Shown here in pieces: positions 9,167-18,290 of a DNA stretch of 64,000 nt. This stretch comes from Modestobacter sp. VKM Ac-2985 (lineage in GTDB: Bacteria > Actinomycetota > Actinomycetes > Mycobacteriales > Geodermatophilaceae). The translations under genes were made by a program, and so were the position numbers. The first letter of the stretch is position 1; every line of letters begins with the position of its first letter. The notes under the pieces were generated by a model. It searched no databases and was not told the DNA's origin. It saw only the letters and a list, made by a program, of their open reading frames with translations. Location of the stretch: assembly GCF_026967925.1 (NCBI RefSeq), contig NZ_JAPVBI010000003.1, positions 127,070 to 191,069 of the forward strand. The letters are read 5' to 3'.

Positions 9167-10446
9167 GGCGCCAGGGCCACGCCGAGCAGTGCGTCGACGA
9201 GGTCGCGGACGACGGCCGGGGACTGCTCGTCCCAGTCGTCGCTCGCCTGCGCGGCGGGCAGGCCCGGGCCGGAGGCGGCCTCGGCGAGGCTCGCGGCGGC
9301 CCAGCGGTCGACGGCGGCGATCGCGCCGGGGGTGTCGAGGTCGTCGGCCAGCCGCTCCCGGACGGCGGCCAGCACCGGCCCGGCCGGGGCGCCCACGGGC
9401 AGCTCGACGGCGCGCCGCCAGGTGACCAGCCGCCGCTGCGCCTGCGCCAGCAGGTCGGGGGTCCAGGCCCGGTCGGTGCGGTAGTGCCCGGACAGCAGGG
9501 CCAGCCGGATCGCCATCGGGTCGGTGCGGTCGCCGCGGAGCCGGGAGACGAAGACCAGGTTGCCCCGGCTCTTGCTCATCTTCTCCCCGTCCAGCCCGAT
9601 CATCGCGGCGTGCACGTAGGCCCGGGCGAAGGGCTTGGTGCCGGTGAGCGCCTCGGCGTGGACGGCGGAGTACTCGTGGTGCGGGAAGACCAGGTCGCTG
9701 CCGCCGCCCTGGACGTCGAAGCCCATGCCGATCCTGTCGAGTGCGATGGCGGCGCACTCGACGTGCCAGCCCGGGCGGCCGGCGACGCCCCGCGGACCGG
9801 GCCAGGACGGCTCACCCTCGCGGGCGCCGCGCCACAGCAGCGGGTCAAGCGCCTGCCGCTTGCCCGCCCGGTCGGGGTCGCCGCCCCGCTCGGCGGACAG
9901 CCGGAGCATGGTCTCCTCGTCGTAGCCGGACTCGGAGCCGAACCCGGGCGCCTGCGCGATGTCGTGGTAGACGTCACCGGTGCCGTCGTCCAGCTGGTAG
10001 GCCAGGCCGGCGTCCCACAGGGTCTCCACGTGGGCGGCGATCCGCGGGATCGACTCGACGGCGCCGACGAAGTCCTCCGGCGGCAGGACCCGCAGCGCGG
10101 TCATGTCCTCGCGGAACAGCGCCGTCTCGCGCATGCCCAGGACGATCCAGTCCTCGCCGTCCCGGTCGGCCCGCTCGAACAGCGGGTCGTCGACGTCGGT
10201 GACGTTCTGCACGTAGTGCACGGCGTGCCGGGCATCGCGCCAGACCCGGTTGACCAGGTCGAAGGCCAGGTAGGTGGCGGCGTGGCCGAGGTGCGTGGCG
10301 TCGTAGGGCGTGATGCCGCAGACGTACATCCGGGCAGTGCGGCCCGGGGAGGTCTCGACCACCTCGCCGCGGGCGGTGTCGTACAGCCGCAGGGCGGGGC
10401 CGGACCCGGGCAGGGTGGGGAGCAGCGGGGCAGGCCAGGAGAGCAC
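9163..10446 (-). CDS. mshC: cysteine:1D-myo-inosityl 2-amino-2-deoxy-alpha-D-glucopyranoside ligase
   Basis: A 427-residue enzyme of mycothiol synthesis that joins Cys to GlcN-Ins using ATP. It is a cysteinyl-tRNA synthetase homologue without the anticodon domain. Signature pieces are [24 protein letters not shown] near residue 45 (class I HIGH-type site and zinc Cys), [10 protein letters not shown] with zinc ligands, and EKMSKSRGN near residue 290. Length matches MshC rather than CysS. GTG start with a TAGGCT box six bases upstream. It implies that this organism makes mycothiol. Confidence 0.95.
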   Translation of the reverse strand: MLSWPAPLLPTLPGSGPALRLYDTARGEVVETSPGRTARMYVCGITPYDATHLGHAATYLAFDLVNRVWRDARHAVHYVQNVTDVDDPLFERADRDGEDWIVLGMRETALFREDMTALRVLPPEDFVGAVESIPRIAAHVETLWDAGLAYQLDDGTGDVYHDIAQAPGFGSESGYDEETMLRLSAERGGDPDRAGKRQALDPLLWRGAREGEPSWPGPRGVAGRPGWHVECAAIALDRIGMGFDVQGGGSDLVFPHHEYSAVHAEALTGTKPFARAYVHAAMIGLDGEKMSKSRGNLVFVSRLRGDRTDPMAIRLALLSGHYRTDRAWTPDLLAQAQRRLVTWRRAVELPVGAPAGPVLAAVRERLADDLDTPGAIAAVDRWAAASLAEAASGPGLPAAQASDDWDEQSPAVVRDLVDALLGVALAP

Positions 10447-10452
10447 GGTGCG

Positions 10453-10458
10453 AGCCTA
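10453..10458 (-). promoter_or_regulatory. leaderless -10 box of mshC
   Basis: On the minus strand TAGGCT, six bases, then the GTG start of mshC, with no ribosome-binding site between. Same geometry as several other starts in the window. Confidence 0.6.
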
Positions 10459-10514
10459 GATCCGGCCACCGACAGGGCGGCACGCCACCCGCCGTTCCCG
10501 GGCCGGCCGCCATG

Positions 10515-10901
10515 TCACGGCCAGGTGGTGGCGTGCCGCTCGAACTCCTCCCCGGTCTGGACGCCGACCACGCAGAACAGCAGCCCGGCCGGGTCCTTCA
10601 TCTGCCAGAAGCCCCCCATGTCGACCATCCGGATCGCCCCGAGGGCCTCCAGCCGGGCCACCTCGGCGTGCACGTCGTCGGTCTCGATGTCCACGTGCCA
10701 GCGCGGCGGGGTGCCCACCCCGGTGCGCTGGACCTCCAGGTGGAAGCCGTCGGCGAAGGAACCGAGCGAGGACCAGGCGTCGTCGATGGTGTCGGGCTCG
10801 ACCGGGTGCCCGGTGGCGGCCGACCAGAACCGCTGCCCCCGGTCGTGCAGGTGCGGCGGCAGGTCGATCAGCAGGATCGCGAGTCGGCTCCGATGAGGCA
10901 C
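10515..10901 (-). CDS. VOC (glyoxalase-like) family protein
   Basis: A 128-residue protein with one vicinal-oxygen-chelate domain. It starts RLAILLIDLPPHLHDRGQRFWSAATG, contains RWHVDIETDDVHAEVARLEALGA and ends QMKDPAGLLFCVVGVQ. These are the beta-alpha-beta-beta-beta halves of a VOC protein, and Asp/His/Glu positions suggest a possible metal site. The substrate is unknown. It lies between the SCO1664-like gene and mshC in the same direction, 55 bases or more from each. Confidence 0.8.
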   Translation of the reverse strand: MPHRSRLAILLIDLPPHLHDRGQRFWSAATGHPVEPDTIDDAWSSLGSFADGFHLEVQRTGVGTPPRWHVDIETDDVHAEVARLEALGAIRMVDMGGFWQMKDPAGLLFCVVGVQTGEEFERHATTWP

Positions 10902-10957
10902 TCGCCCACCCTGGCACCCCGGTCCCGAGAAGTCAGCCGCTCAGCTGCCCGCGCAGC

Positions 10958-11827
10958 TCAGAACGGCGGCCAGGGCAGCGCGGGCCACTCCCCGCTGGGC
11001 TGGGGGTGCACACCGGTGCGGAGCAGCTCGGCCACCCGTTGCTGGGTGCGCCGCACCTCGCGCCGGGTGAGGTGCTCGTGCAGCTGGTCGCCCAGCTCGC
11101 CGCGCAGCTGGTCGTCCAGCTCGTGCAGGACGGTGACCGCCTCGGCGGTGAGCGGCTTGCCGGCCCAGCGCCACAGCAGGGTGCGCAGCTTGGGCTCGGC
11201 GGAGAAGCAGATGCCGTGGTCGACGCCGTACACGTGGCCACCGGGCATCGGGATGATGTGGCCGCCCTTGCGGTCGGCGTTGTTCACCACGGCGTCGAAG
11301 ACGGCCATCCGGCGGAGCTCAGGGACGTCGAGCCGGACGAACTCGGTGAGCTCGACGGCGGGGTCGGCGTCCATCCACAGCTGGACCATGCCGGGGCCGA
11401 ACGGGCCCTCGCGCAGCACGGTGGGCGGCACGATCGACCAGCCGGTCGCCTCCGACACCAGGTGCGCGCTGATCTCCCGGCCGGCGAGCGTGCCGTCGGG
11501 GAAGTCCCACAGCGGCCGCTCCCCCGCCACCGGCTTGTACACGCAGGTGGCGGCCAGCTCCTCGGTGCGGATCGCCCCGATGAGGGTGACGTTGCTGGCG
11601 TCGAGCAGCCGACCCTCCATGTCCAGCGCACCCTCACGGAGCAGGGTGGCGACCTCGTCGGTGCCGCTGGGTGGCCGGCGGTCGCCGTGGTCGAAGCCTG
11701 CGAGGTCCAGCTCGACGACGTCGCCGTCGTCCTCGTCGAACTCGTCGTCCAGCTCGTCGTCCAGCTCGAGGGGCTCGTCGGTCAGCGGGTGCTCCAGCCG
11801 GTCGTCGCGGGGATCAGGCGCCGTCAT
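10958..11827 (-). CDS. SCO1664-family protein with acidic N-terminal tail
   Basis: A 289-residue protein of the conserved actinobacterial SCO1664 family, distantly like PI3/PI4 kinases. Visible are ATCVYKPVAGERPLWDFPDGTLAGREISAHLV, NNADRKGGH and YGVDHGICF, which resemble nucleotide- and metal-binding motifs of that fold. The first 40 residues are a low-complexity acidic tail (DDELDDEFDEDDGD type), longer than the usual family N-terminus. Start is the ATG 12 bases after the DUF3090 stop. Function is unknown; its conserved neighbourhood with DUF3090, the phosphatase and mshC suggests a shared, probably metabolic or regulatory, role. Confidence 0.85.
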   Translation of the reverse strand: MTAPDPRDDRLEHPLTDEPLELDDELDDEFDEDDGDVVELDLAGFDHGDRRPPSGTDEVATLLREGALDMEGRLLDASNVTLIGAIRTEELAATCVYKPVAGERPLWDFPDGTLAGREISAHLVSEATGWSIVPPTVLREGPFGPGMVQLWMDADPAVELTEFVRLDVPELRRMAVFDAVVNNADRKGGHIIPMPGGHVYGVDHGICFSAEPKLRTLLWRWAGKPLTAEAVTVLHELDDQLRGELGDQLHEHLTRREVRRTQQRVAELLRTGVHPQPSGEWPALPWPPF

Positions 11828-11839
11828 CGCTGCGCCGGT

Positions 11840-12391
11840 TCAGCGGCGGTAGCCGTTCTGCCGGGGGCAGACGTGACCGGCCGGGTCCAGCGGCAGCGAG
11901 CACAGCGGGCAGGAGGGCCGGCCGGCGGCGATGACCCGGCGGGCGCGGGCGACGAACGCCCGTGCCGCGACCGGGGTGATCGTCACGCGCAGGGCGTCGG
12001 GGCCCTCGTCGCTGTCGGAGAGGATCGCGTCCTCCTCGATCGGCTCCTCGCCGGCGGCGACGGCCTCGACGACGACGGCGTCCTCCTCGCCGTCCCAGGC
12101 CAGGCCCATCGCGGCGACGCGGAACTCCTCGTCGACGGGGGCGGTGAGCGGTTCGAGGTCGTCGACGTCGGCCTCGGGCGGGACGACGACGGCGGCACGG
12201 TTGGCCACCTCGTCGAGCAGCTCGCTCATGCGGTCGGCCAGCACCTGGACCTGCGACTTCTCCAGCGCCACGCTGATCGTGCGGCCGGCCTCGTCGGAGG
12301 CCTGCAGGTAGAAGGTGCGGTCGCCGGGCTGGCCCACCGTGCCGGCGACGAACCGGGAGGGACGGTCGAAGAGGAAGACCTGACGAGGCAC
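11840..12391 (-). CDS. DUF3090 family protein
   Basis: A 183-residue protein of unknown function, found almost only in actinobacteria. The family hallmark is the start MPRQVFLFDRPSRFVAGTVG and the C-terminal zinc-ribbon-like CPLCSLPLDPAGHVCPRQNGY, with four Cys and a His. The middle is acidic. The GTG start follows a TAACCT box by seven bases, so it can be transcribed without a leader although it also lies in a row with the phosphatase gene upstream. The partnership with SCO1664-like proteins is conserved. Confidence 0.9.
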   Translation of the reverse strand: MPRQVFLFDRPSRFVAGTVGQPGDRTFYLQASDEAGRTISVALEKSQVQVLADRMSELLDEVANRAAVVVPPEADVDDLEPLTAPVDEEFRVAAMGLAWDGEEDAVVVEAVAAGEEPIEEDAILSDSDEGPDALRVTITPVAARAFVARARRVIAAGRPSCPLCSLPLDPAGHVCPRQNGYRR

Positions 12392-12398
12392 GGAGATC

Positions 12399-12404
12399 AG
12401 GTTA
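12399..12404 (-). promoter_or_regulatory. leaderless -10 box of the DUF3090 gene
   Basis: TAACCT on the minus strand, seven bases before GTG; it overlaps the TAA stop of the upstream phosphatase gene. Suggests an internal promoter in the run of genes. Confidence 0.5.
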
Positions 12405-13103
12405 CGCGGCGCCGGAGCCCGCGCCGCCCCCGACGACCGCGTCGGAGGAGGGTTTGCGCCGGCCGCGCTTCTTCTTCGGCGGGATGAGGGCGGAGACGTC
12501 GCCGCCGGTGTCGTTCACCCGGACCAGGAAGGGCCGGGTGTCGGTGTACGTGACCACCGACAGGGACGCCGGGTCGACGACGATGCGCTGGAAGGAGTCC
12601 AGGTGCAGCCCGAGGGCGTCGGCCAGGATCGACTTGATCACGTCGCCGTGGCTGCAGACCAGCCAGACCGCGTCAGGGCCGAGCTTCGCGTTCCACTCCC
12701 GGACGGCGGCCACCGCCCGCGCCTGGGTCTGGGCGAGCCCCTCGCCCTCGGGGCCGGGGAAGACCGCAGCGGAGGGGTGCTGCTGCACGACCTTCCAGAG
12801 CGGGTCCTTGACCAGCTCCTTGATCGGGCGCCCGGTCCAGTCGCCGTACCGGGCCTCGCCGAACCGGTCGTCGGTCTGCACGTCCAGGGCGCGGCCCTCG
12901 GCGACCGTGCCGGCGGTCTGCTGGCAGCGCTCCAGCGGGCTGCTCACCACCGCGGCCAGCGGGACGGCGGACAGCCGCTGCGCGACCGCCTGCACCTGCG
13001 CCTGGCCGGCGTCGTCCAGCTGGACCCCGGGGGTCCAGCCGGCGAGCACGCCGGCGGTGTTGGCCGTCGTCCGGCCGTGTCGGAGCAGCACGACGGTGGT
13101 CAC
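12402..13103 (-). CDS. MSMEG_4193-family histidine phosphatase (putative phosphomutase)
   Basis: A 233-residue histidine-phosphatase superfamily protein. The catalytic motif is VVLLRHGRTTAN at residue 4 (phosphohistidine), with RCQQT, the GEARYGDWTGRPIKEL segment and VCSHGDVIKSILA carrying the second catalytic His. The C-terminus is a basic, disordered tail (PKKKRGRRKPSSD). This family sits with DUF3090 and SCO1664 in many actinobacteria. Substrate is unknown. GTG start with a TACAGT box seven bases upstream. Confidence 0.88.
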   Translation of the reverse strand: MTTVVLLRHGRTTANTAGVLAGWTPGVQLDDAGQAQVQAVAQRLSAVPLAAVVSSPLERCQQTAGTVAEGRALDVQTDDRFGEARYGDWTGRPIKELVKDPLWKVVQQHPSAAVFPGPEGEGLAQTQARAVAAVREWNAKLGPDAVWLVCSHGDVIKSILADALGLHLDSFQRIVVDPASLSVVTYTDTRPFLVRVNDTGGDVSALIPPKKKRGRRKPSSDAVVGGGAGSGAA

Positions 13104-13110
13104 CGGACCG

Positions 13111-13116
13111 ACTGTA
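13111..13116 (-). promoter_or_regulatory. leaderless -10 box of the phosphatase gene
   Basis: TACAGT on the minus strand, seven bases before the GTG start; no ribosome-binding site is seen. Confidence 0.5.
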
Positions 13117-13131
13117 GTGAGCTGCCCTTCA

Positions 13132-13965
13132 TCAGGTCGGCTCGAGGACGCCGGTGCCGACCAGCGCCAGCACCAGCACGCCGAGTGCGATCCGGTAGAC
13201 CACGAACGGGGCGAAGCTGCCGCGCTCCAGGTAGCGCAGCAGCCAGGCGATGACCGCGTACCCCATCCCGAAGGCGATGACCGTGGACAGGATCGTCGGG
13301 CCCCAGGAGAGCGCCTGGCCCTCGGTGTCGCCGGTCAGGGACTCGTAGGCCTGGAAGAACCCCGCGCCGAGCACGGCGGGGACGGCGAGCAGGAACGAGT
13401 ACCGCGCGGCCGCGGCCCGGTTGTAGCCGAGGAACCGGCCTGCGGTGATGGTGCCGCCGGAGCGGGAGACGCCGGGGATGAGCGCCATCGCCTGGGCGAA
13501 GCCGAAGGTCAGGCCGTGCTTGACGGTCAGGTCGGGCAGGTCCCGCTCGGTGCTGCCCACCCGGTCGGCCCAGTAGAGGATGAGCGAGAAGACGATCAGG
13601 GCGACGGCGATGATCCGCAGGTCACGGAAGGTCGTCTCGATCGAGTCCTGGAACAGCAGCCCGAGGACGACGATCGGCAGGCTGCCGATGATGATCAGCC
13701 AGCCCATCCGGGCGTCGGGGTCGCTGCGGACCGAGCGGTCGAACAGCGCCCGGACCCAGGCGGTGATGATCCGCCCGATGTCGTGCCGGAAGTAGATGAG
13801 CACGGCGAGCTCCGTGCCGATCTGGGTGATCGCGGTGAACGCCGCCCCGGGGTCGCCCCAGCCGAACGCCTCGCCGACCACCCGCAGGTGGGCGCTGGAG
13901 GAGATCGGCAGGAACTCGGTGAGGCCCTGGACCACGCCGAGGACGAGAGCTTCGAACCAGCCCAC
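13132..13965 (-). CDS. uppP: undecaprenyl-diphosphate phosphatase
   Basis: A 277-residue polytopic membrane enzyme that recycles undecaprenyl diphosphate for cell-wall synthesis and gives bacitracin resistance. The BacA/UppP motifs are present: [17 protein letters not shown] near residue 15 and [20 protein letters not shown] near 160. Eight or so hydrophobic segments and normal length. It heads the minus-strand run; only 28 bases separate it from the phosphatase start, so they may be co-transcribed. Confidence 0.95.
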   Translation of the reverse strand: MGWFEALVLGVVQGLTEFLPISSSAHLRVVGEAFGWGDPGAAFTAITQIGTELAVLIYFRHDIGRIITAWVRALFDRSVRSDPDARMGWLIIIGSLPIVVLGLLFQDSIETTFRDLRIIAVALIVFSLILYWADRVGSTERDLPDLTVKHGLTFGFAQAMALIPGVSRSGGTITAGRFLGYNRAAAARYSFLLAVPAVLGAGFFQAYESLTGDTEGQALSWGPTILSTVIAFGMGYAVIAWLLRYLERGSFAPFVVYRIALGVLVLALVGTGVLEPT

Positions 13966-14111
13966 GGTCAGCGCCTCCGCTGCTCGGCCGGGCGGTGGTC
14001 AGGGCAGGTCGAGGGCGCGCGCACGACAGGCACCCTAGGTGGCCGGGAGACCGGGGCCCGGCACCCCGGCACGAGACGTTCGTCGCTGCCGGGGACGTCG
14101 GTGGGCAACGG

Positions 14112-14117
14112 TAGGTT
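14112..14117 (+). promoter_or_regulatory. leaderless -10 box of the aldo/keto reductase gene
   Basis: TAGGTT, eight bases before the GTG start at 14126, without a ribosome-binding site. Confidence 0.5.
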
Positions 14118-14125
14118 GACCCGTC

Positions 14126-15106
14126 GTGGAACAGCGGGCGCTCGGGCGCAGTGGGCTCGTCGTGTCCCGGCTGGGGCTGGGCACCCTCACGTGGGGCCGG
14201 GACACCGACGAGGACGAGGCCGCGATGCAGCTGACGGCGTTCGTCGACGCCGGCGGCACCCTGGTCGACACCGCCGACGTGTACGCCGACGGGGAGAGCG
14301 AGCGGACCCTCGGGCGCCTGCTGGCCGACGTCGTCCCGCGGGACGACGTGCTGGTCGCCACGAAGGCGGCGGGCCGCACCGGCCCCGGGCCGATGGGCCG
14401 CGGTGCCTCCCGCGGGCACCTGCTCTCGGCGCTGGACGCGTCCCTGGAGCGGCTGGGGATCGACCACGTCGACCTGTGGCAGCTGCACGCCTGGGACGAC
14501 GCCACGCCCGTGGAGGAGACGCTGGCCGCCTGCGACCTGGCCGTCTCCTCCGGCCGCGCCCGCTACGTCGGGGTGAGCAACTTCTCCGGCTGGCAGACCG
14601 CCCAGGCGGCCACCTGGCAGCGCGCCTGGCCCGGACGCACCCCGATCGTGAGCACCCAGGTCGAGTACTCGCTGCTGCAGCGCGGCGTCGAGCGCGAGGT
14701 GCAGCCGGCCGCGGAGGCGCTGGGGCTGGGCATCCTCCCGTGGTCGCCGCTGGGCCGGGGGCTGCTCACCGGCAAGTACCGGCTCAGCACGCCCGCCGAC
14801 TCCCGCGGCGCATCGGCGCAGTGGCAGGGGTTCATCGACGGGCTGCGCTCGGCGACCGCCGACCGGGTGGTGGAGGCGGTGATCACCGCGGCCGAGGGGC
14901 TGGGCACCACGCCGCTGGGCGTGGCGCTGGCCTGGCTGCGCGACCGGCCGTGCGTGGTGGCCCCGATCGTGGGCGCCCGGACCGCCCAGCAGCTGCAGGC
15001 CGCCCTCGACGCCGAGGGCGTCCGGCTGCCGCCGGCGATCACCACTGCCCTGGACGACGTGTCCGCACCGCACTTCTCCTATCCCGAACAGCGTCGGGAG
15101 CACTGA
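14126..15106 (+). CDS. aldo/keto reductase
   Basis: A 326-residue cytoplasmic NADPH-dependent oxidoreductase with the TIM-barrel aldo/keto reductase fold. Catalytic tetrad positions are visible: DTADVYADGESE (Asp and Tyr, near residue 55), LVATKAAGR (Lys) and LWQLHAWD (His). The cofactor end shows APIVGARTAQQLQ near residue 285. Resembles the general YajO/YghZ group; substrate unknown. Two bases separate its stop from the helicase GTG, so the two are probably one operon. Confidence 0.93.
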   Translation: MEQRALGRSGLVVSRLGLGTLTWGRDTDEDEAAMQLTAFVDAGGTLVDTADVYADGESERTLGRLLADVVPRDDVLVATKAAGRTGPGPMGRGASRGHLLSALDASLERLGIDHVDLWQLHAWDDATPVEETLAACDLAVSSGRARYVGVSNFSGWQTAQAATWQRAWPGRTPIVSTQVEYSLLQRGVEREVQPAAEALGLGILPWSPLGRGLLTGKYRLSTPADSRGASAQWQGFIDGLRSATADRVVEAVITAAEGLGTTPLGVALAWLRDRPCVVAPIVGARTAQQLQAALDAEGVRLPPAITTALDDVSAPHFSYPEQRREH

Positions 15107-15108
15107 CC

Positions 15109-17055
15109 GTGAGCACCCCTGCGCCCACCGGCGACCCCGTCTTCGCCGCCTTCTGCACCGCCGGCCTGTGGCCGGGCCTGGGGAAGCGGACGGCGGCGGA
15201 CCTGCCGGCCGCCGGCATCACCGGCCCGGACGACGTCAGCGCCGACCGGCTGCTCAAGCTCCCCCGGGTGGGCCGGCAGCGCGCCGAGCGGCTGTTCAGC
15301 TCCTTCCTCGCCGCCCGGTCGACCTACGAGGTCGTCGAGCTGCTCGTCGGCGCCGGCCTGAACGCCCGGCTGGCCGTCAACTCCGCCGACGCGCTCGGCC
15401 CGGACGCCGCCCGCCGGCTCCGGGACGACCCCTGGGCGCTGCTCGGCCTGACCGGGGTGACGCTGGCCGAGGCCGACCGGCTGGCGATCGCCGTCCTCTC
15501 CGGCGCCGACCGGCAGGACACCCGCCGCGGCCGGGCCATCGTGGCGCTGACCTTGCGCACCGCCACCCGGGACGGGCACACCGTGCTCCCCGCGGACCTG
15601 GTGGTGGCGGCGCTGCGCGCCGAGGGCATCGCGGACCCGGCCGCCGCGGTGGTGGCCGCGGTGGAGTCCGGCGAGGTGCTGGAGCACGAACCGCCGCTGG
15701 TCGAGCCGGCCGACGACGCCGACGAGCTGCCCGAGCCGGACCCGGCACTGCGCACCCTGTCGCTGGCCCGGTACGGGATGGCGGAGGAGGCGGTGGCGGA
15801 GAACATCCACCGACTGGCGGCCACGAGCGGGCGGATCGCCGACCCGGCGTCGGTGCGGTCGGTGGCCACGGGCCTGGACCCGGCACAGCAGGCGGCCGTG
15901 GCCCAGGTGCTCGGCGCCGGCGTCTCGCTGCTGACCGGCGGGCCGGGCACCGGGAAGAGCCGGACGGTGGCCTCGCTGGTGAAGCTGCTGCAGGCCAAGG
16001 GCACCGAGGTCGCCCTGGCGGCGCCGACCGGACGGGCGGCGAAGCGGCTGGAGGAGCTGACCGACCACCCGGCGGTGACCGTGCACCGGCTGCTGGGCGC
16101 CCAGGGCATGACGGGCGGGTTCGCCCGCAACGAGGAGTGGCCGCTGGACGCCGACGTCGTCGTGGTCGACGAGGCCTCGATGCTGGACGTCGAGCTGACC
16201 GCAGCGCTGCTGGAGGCCTGCCCCGACGGCACCCACCTGCTGCTGGTCGGCGACCCGGCGCAGCTGCCGTCCATCGGACCGGGCCACGTCCTCGGCGACC
16301 TGATCGACTCCGGCGTGGTGCCGGTGACCGAGCTGACCACGCTGCACCGCCAGGCCGCCGGTGGGGCGATCGCCCGGCTGGCCACCGGCGTGCGCGGCGG
16401 CGAGCTGGTGCAGGTGGAGTCCCCGGACCGGGAGGTGGTCATCGTGCCGGCCACCGGCAGCGCGGAGGCGGCCAAGCGGGTGGTGCAGCTGGTCACCGAC
16501 TCGATCCCCCGCGCGCTGGGCATCGACCCGTCGACGGTGCAGGTCGTCACCCCGGTGCACCGCGGGCCGGCCGGCACGATCGAGCTGAACAAGGCGCTGA
16601 AGGCGCAGCTCAACCCGGGCGAGGGCACGGTGTTCGGGTTCGACGTCGGCGACCGGGTGGTGGCCACCGCCAACCACCTGGAGCTGGAGCCGATCGGGTT
16701 CGCCAACGGCGAGGTCGGGGTGGTCACCGGCACCGGCGAGGGCTCGCTCACCGTCGACTTCAGCTCCGGCCCGGTCACGGTGATCGGCAAGGCGCTGGGC
16801 GACCTCCGGCACGGCTGGGCGATCACCGTGCACCGGGCCCAGGGCTCGGAGTGGCCCGGCGTCGTCGTGGTGCTGCCGCCGGAGGCCGGCGGGATGCTCT
16901 CCCGGCCGCTGGTCTACACCGCGCTCACCCGGGCCCAGCGGCACCTGTCGATCGTGCACGCCAGCGGCGCCGCCCTGGCCCGCGCGGTGCGAGAGGTCGA
17001 CGTCCGGCCGCGCCGGACCCGGCTGGCGGCCCTGCTCGCCGAGCTGGCGGAGTGA
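15109..17055 (+). CDS. RecD2-like ATP-dependent DNA helicase
   Basis: A 648-residue superfamily 1B helicase. The N-terminal third has helix-hairpin-helix character (LLKLPRVGRQRAERLF) as in RecD2. Motifs run in order: Walker A GGPGTGKSRT near residue 277, motif Ia LAAPTGRAAKRL, motif II VVVDEASMLD near 350, VGDPAQLPSIGPG, and C-terminal HGWAITVHRAQGSEWPGV and VYTALTRAQRHLSI. Somewhat shorter than typical RecD2. The GTG start gives tight coupling to the reductase gene. Likely acts in DNA repair or replication-fork processing, outside RecBCD. Confidence 0.88.
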   Translation: MSTPAPTGDPVFAAFCTAGLWPGLGKRTAADLPAAGITGPDDVSADRLLKLPRVGRQRAERLFSSFLAARSTYEVVELLVGAGLNARLAVNSADALGPDAARRLRDDPWALLGLTGVTLAEADRLAIAVLSGADRQDTRRGRAIVALTLRTATRDGHTVLPADLVVAALRAEGIADPAAAVVAAVESGEVLEHEPPLVEPADDADELPEPDPALRTLSLARYGMAEEAVAENIHRLAATSGRIADPASVRSVATGLDPAQQAAVAQVLGAGVSLLTGGPGTGKSRTVASLVKLLQAKGTEVALAAPTGRAAKRLEELTDHPAVTVHRLLGAQGMTGGFARNEEWPLDADVVVVDEASMLDVELTAALLEACPDGTHLLLVGDPAQLPSIGPGHVLGDLIDSGVVPVTELTTLHRQAAGGAIARLATGVRGGELVQVESPDREVVIVPATGSAEAAKRVVQLVTDSIPRALGIDPSTVQVVTPVHRGPAGTIELNKALKAQLNPGEGTVFGFDVGDRVVATANHLELEPIGFANGEVGVVTGTGEGSLTVDFSSGPVTVIGKALGDLRHGWAITVHRAQGSEWPGVVVVLPPEAGGMLSRPLVYTALTRAQRHLSIVHASGAALARAVREVDVRPRRTRLAALLAELAE

Positions 17056-17076
17056 GCCACCTGTCAGCCGGCGTGC

Positions 17077-17102
17077 GTTTGACGCGTTGATCTTGCGGGA
17101 AA
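17077..17102 (+). promoter_or_regulatory. possible stress-sigma (SigB-like) promoter
   Basis: GTTT, 16 bases, GGGAAA, ending ten bases before the ATG of the GlsB-type gene. This approximates the SigB/SigF-class pattern GTTT-N14-16-GGGTAT with two mismatches in the -10. The stress-linked gene family downstream fits. Confidence 0.4.
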
Positions 17103-17112
17103 ACACGAGCCC

Positions 17113-17379
17113 ATGGGCATCATCGGATTTCTCGTCTTCGGCCTGATCGTCGGTGCGCTGGCCCGGTTGATCAAGCCGGGCAAGCAGAACCTCAGCATCC
17201 TGGCCACCCTGGCCCTCGGTGTCGTCGGCTCCCTGATCGGTGGCGTCGTCGCCACCCTCCTCGGCACCGGTGACTTCATGGAGCTCAACATCATCGGCGC
17301 GATCGTCGCGATCATCGCGGCCGTGCTGCTGGTCGGTGTCGCCGAGGGCATGAGCGGCGGGCGGCGCAAGGTCCACTGA
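17113..17379 (+). CDS. GlsB/YeaQ/YmgE family stress-response membrane protein
   Basis: An 88-residue inner-membrane protein with three hydrophobic helices and the family pattern GIIGFLVFGLIVGALARLIKPGKQ at the start, then glycine-rich helices. Transglycosylase-associated/GlsB proteins rise under stress in many bacteria; the molecular role is unknown. Length is normal. Single gene with its own likely promoter. Confidence 0.9.
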   Translation: MGIIGFLVFGLIVGALARLIKPGKQNLSILATLALGVVGSLIGGVVATLLGTGDFMELNIIGAIVAIIAAVLLVGVAEGMSGGRRKVH

Positions 17380-17405
17380 CCTCGCTCGTCGGCATCACTC
17401 CCCCA

Positions 17406-17440
17406 CCCCGGGCGCAGATCTGCGTGGTCAGCGCCCGGGG
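17406..17440. terminator. terminator shared by the GlsB and DUF2470 genes
   Basis: Perfect ten-base arms CCCCGGGCGC / GCGCCCGGGG with a 15-base spacer between convergent genes. One arm overlaps the last codons of the DUF2470 gene. Confidence 0.6.
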
Positions 17441-18222
17441 CAGCCGCGTCTCACGGCGCAGATCAGCCGGTGCACGGCCGGCCCGAGGTCGTCAGCGCCG
17501 GTGACCGGGTCGGCGAACGGGACGCGGACGTCCCGGTGGCCCGACCGCTGCTCGATCCGGAGCCGGAACCCGTACCGGTCGAGCCCGAGCGGGCGGACGA
17601 CGTCGCCCTTCCCCACCCAGGCGGCCGGCACCCGGGAGCAGAGCAGGTCCAGCTCCTCGGGGTGCGCGACGTCCAGGTGCTGCAGCGCCTGCGCCTCCAC
17701 CGCGACCAGCGGGTCGGGAACGGCGGCGAGGAAGTCGTCGGGGTCGATCTCGGTGACCGTGCCGCACTCCCCCAGCACGACCTCGGCCAGGTCCAGCCGC
17801 AGCAGGGTGGCGCTGCGCCCGACGTCCAGCAGCGCCCCCACCGGGGCGACGTCGGCGAAGGCCAGTGCGGCGTCCCGCTGGTCGGCCTCGAGCAACGGCG
17901 TGAGCCACCCCGACAGCCAGACCTGGGCGCGCACCGGTTCCCGCAGCGGCACCGGTGCGTGGTCGGTGACCATCAGCAGTGCTGCGAGGTCGCCGTCAGG
18001 GAAGGACTGCACCGCGCCGCACACCTCACCGTCGGTCGGCACCACCACGAGCACCTGGCCCGCGGCGGTGATCGCGTGCCCGAGCACGCGGCTCCCGTCG
18101 ATGCCGGCGGCGCAGACCGCGGCGGACGGCCGGGCGGCCACCGTGCGCGCTCGTTCGGCTCCGGTGGGCCGGACGGCATCGGACGAGGGCCCCGGGGCGG
18201 CGGGGCGGGTCGATCGTGTCAT
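17428..18222 (-). CDS. DUF2470-domain protein, likely iron regulated
   Basis: A 264-residue cytoplasmic protein. The C-terminal part has the DUF2470 pattern (LDLLCSRVPAAW, then LDRYGFRLRIEQ and VRVPFADPVTG), a domain often joined to pyridoxamine-oxidase/HugZ-like heme enzymes. The N-terminal half may be a diverged relative of that split barrel (GRSATLLRLDLAEVVLGE). The start ATG has a GGAG site nine bases upstream. An IdeR/DtxR-type iron box overlaps its predicted -10, so iron repression is likely. A heme or iron-linked role is an inference from the domain plus the box. Confidence 0.8.
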   Translation of the reverse strand: MTRSTRPAAPGPSSDAVRPTGAERARTVAARPSAAVCAAGIDGSRVLGHAITAAGQVLVVVPTDGEVCGAVQSFPDGDLAALLMVTDHAPVPLREPVRAQVWLSGWLTPLLEADQRDAALAFADVAPVGALLDVGRSATLLRLDLAEVVLGECGTVTEIDPDDFLAAVPDPLVAVEAQALQHLDVAHPEELDLLCSRVPAAWVGKGDVVRPLGLDRYGFRLRIEQRSGHRDVRVPFADPVTGADDLGPAVHRLICAVRRGCPGR

Positions 18223-18258
18223 GCGGCACTCCGGGTTCAGGACGACTCGACATCGCGG

Positions 18259-18277
18259 TAAGGTGAGCCTAACCGAA
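18259..18277. promoter_or_regulatory. IdeR/DtxR iron box in a divergent promoter
   Basis: TAAGGTGAGCCTAACCGAA matches 16 of 19 positions of TTAGGTTAGCCTAACCTAA. It overlaps TAAGGT (plus-strand -10 for rpsD) and TAGGCT (minus-strand -10 for the DUF2470 gene). Iron-loaded IdeR bound here would cover both -10 elements. Confidence 0.75.
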
Positions 18278-18290
18278 CCCGGAGGACCGT

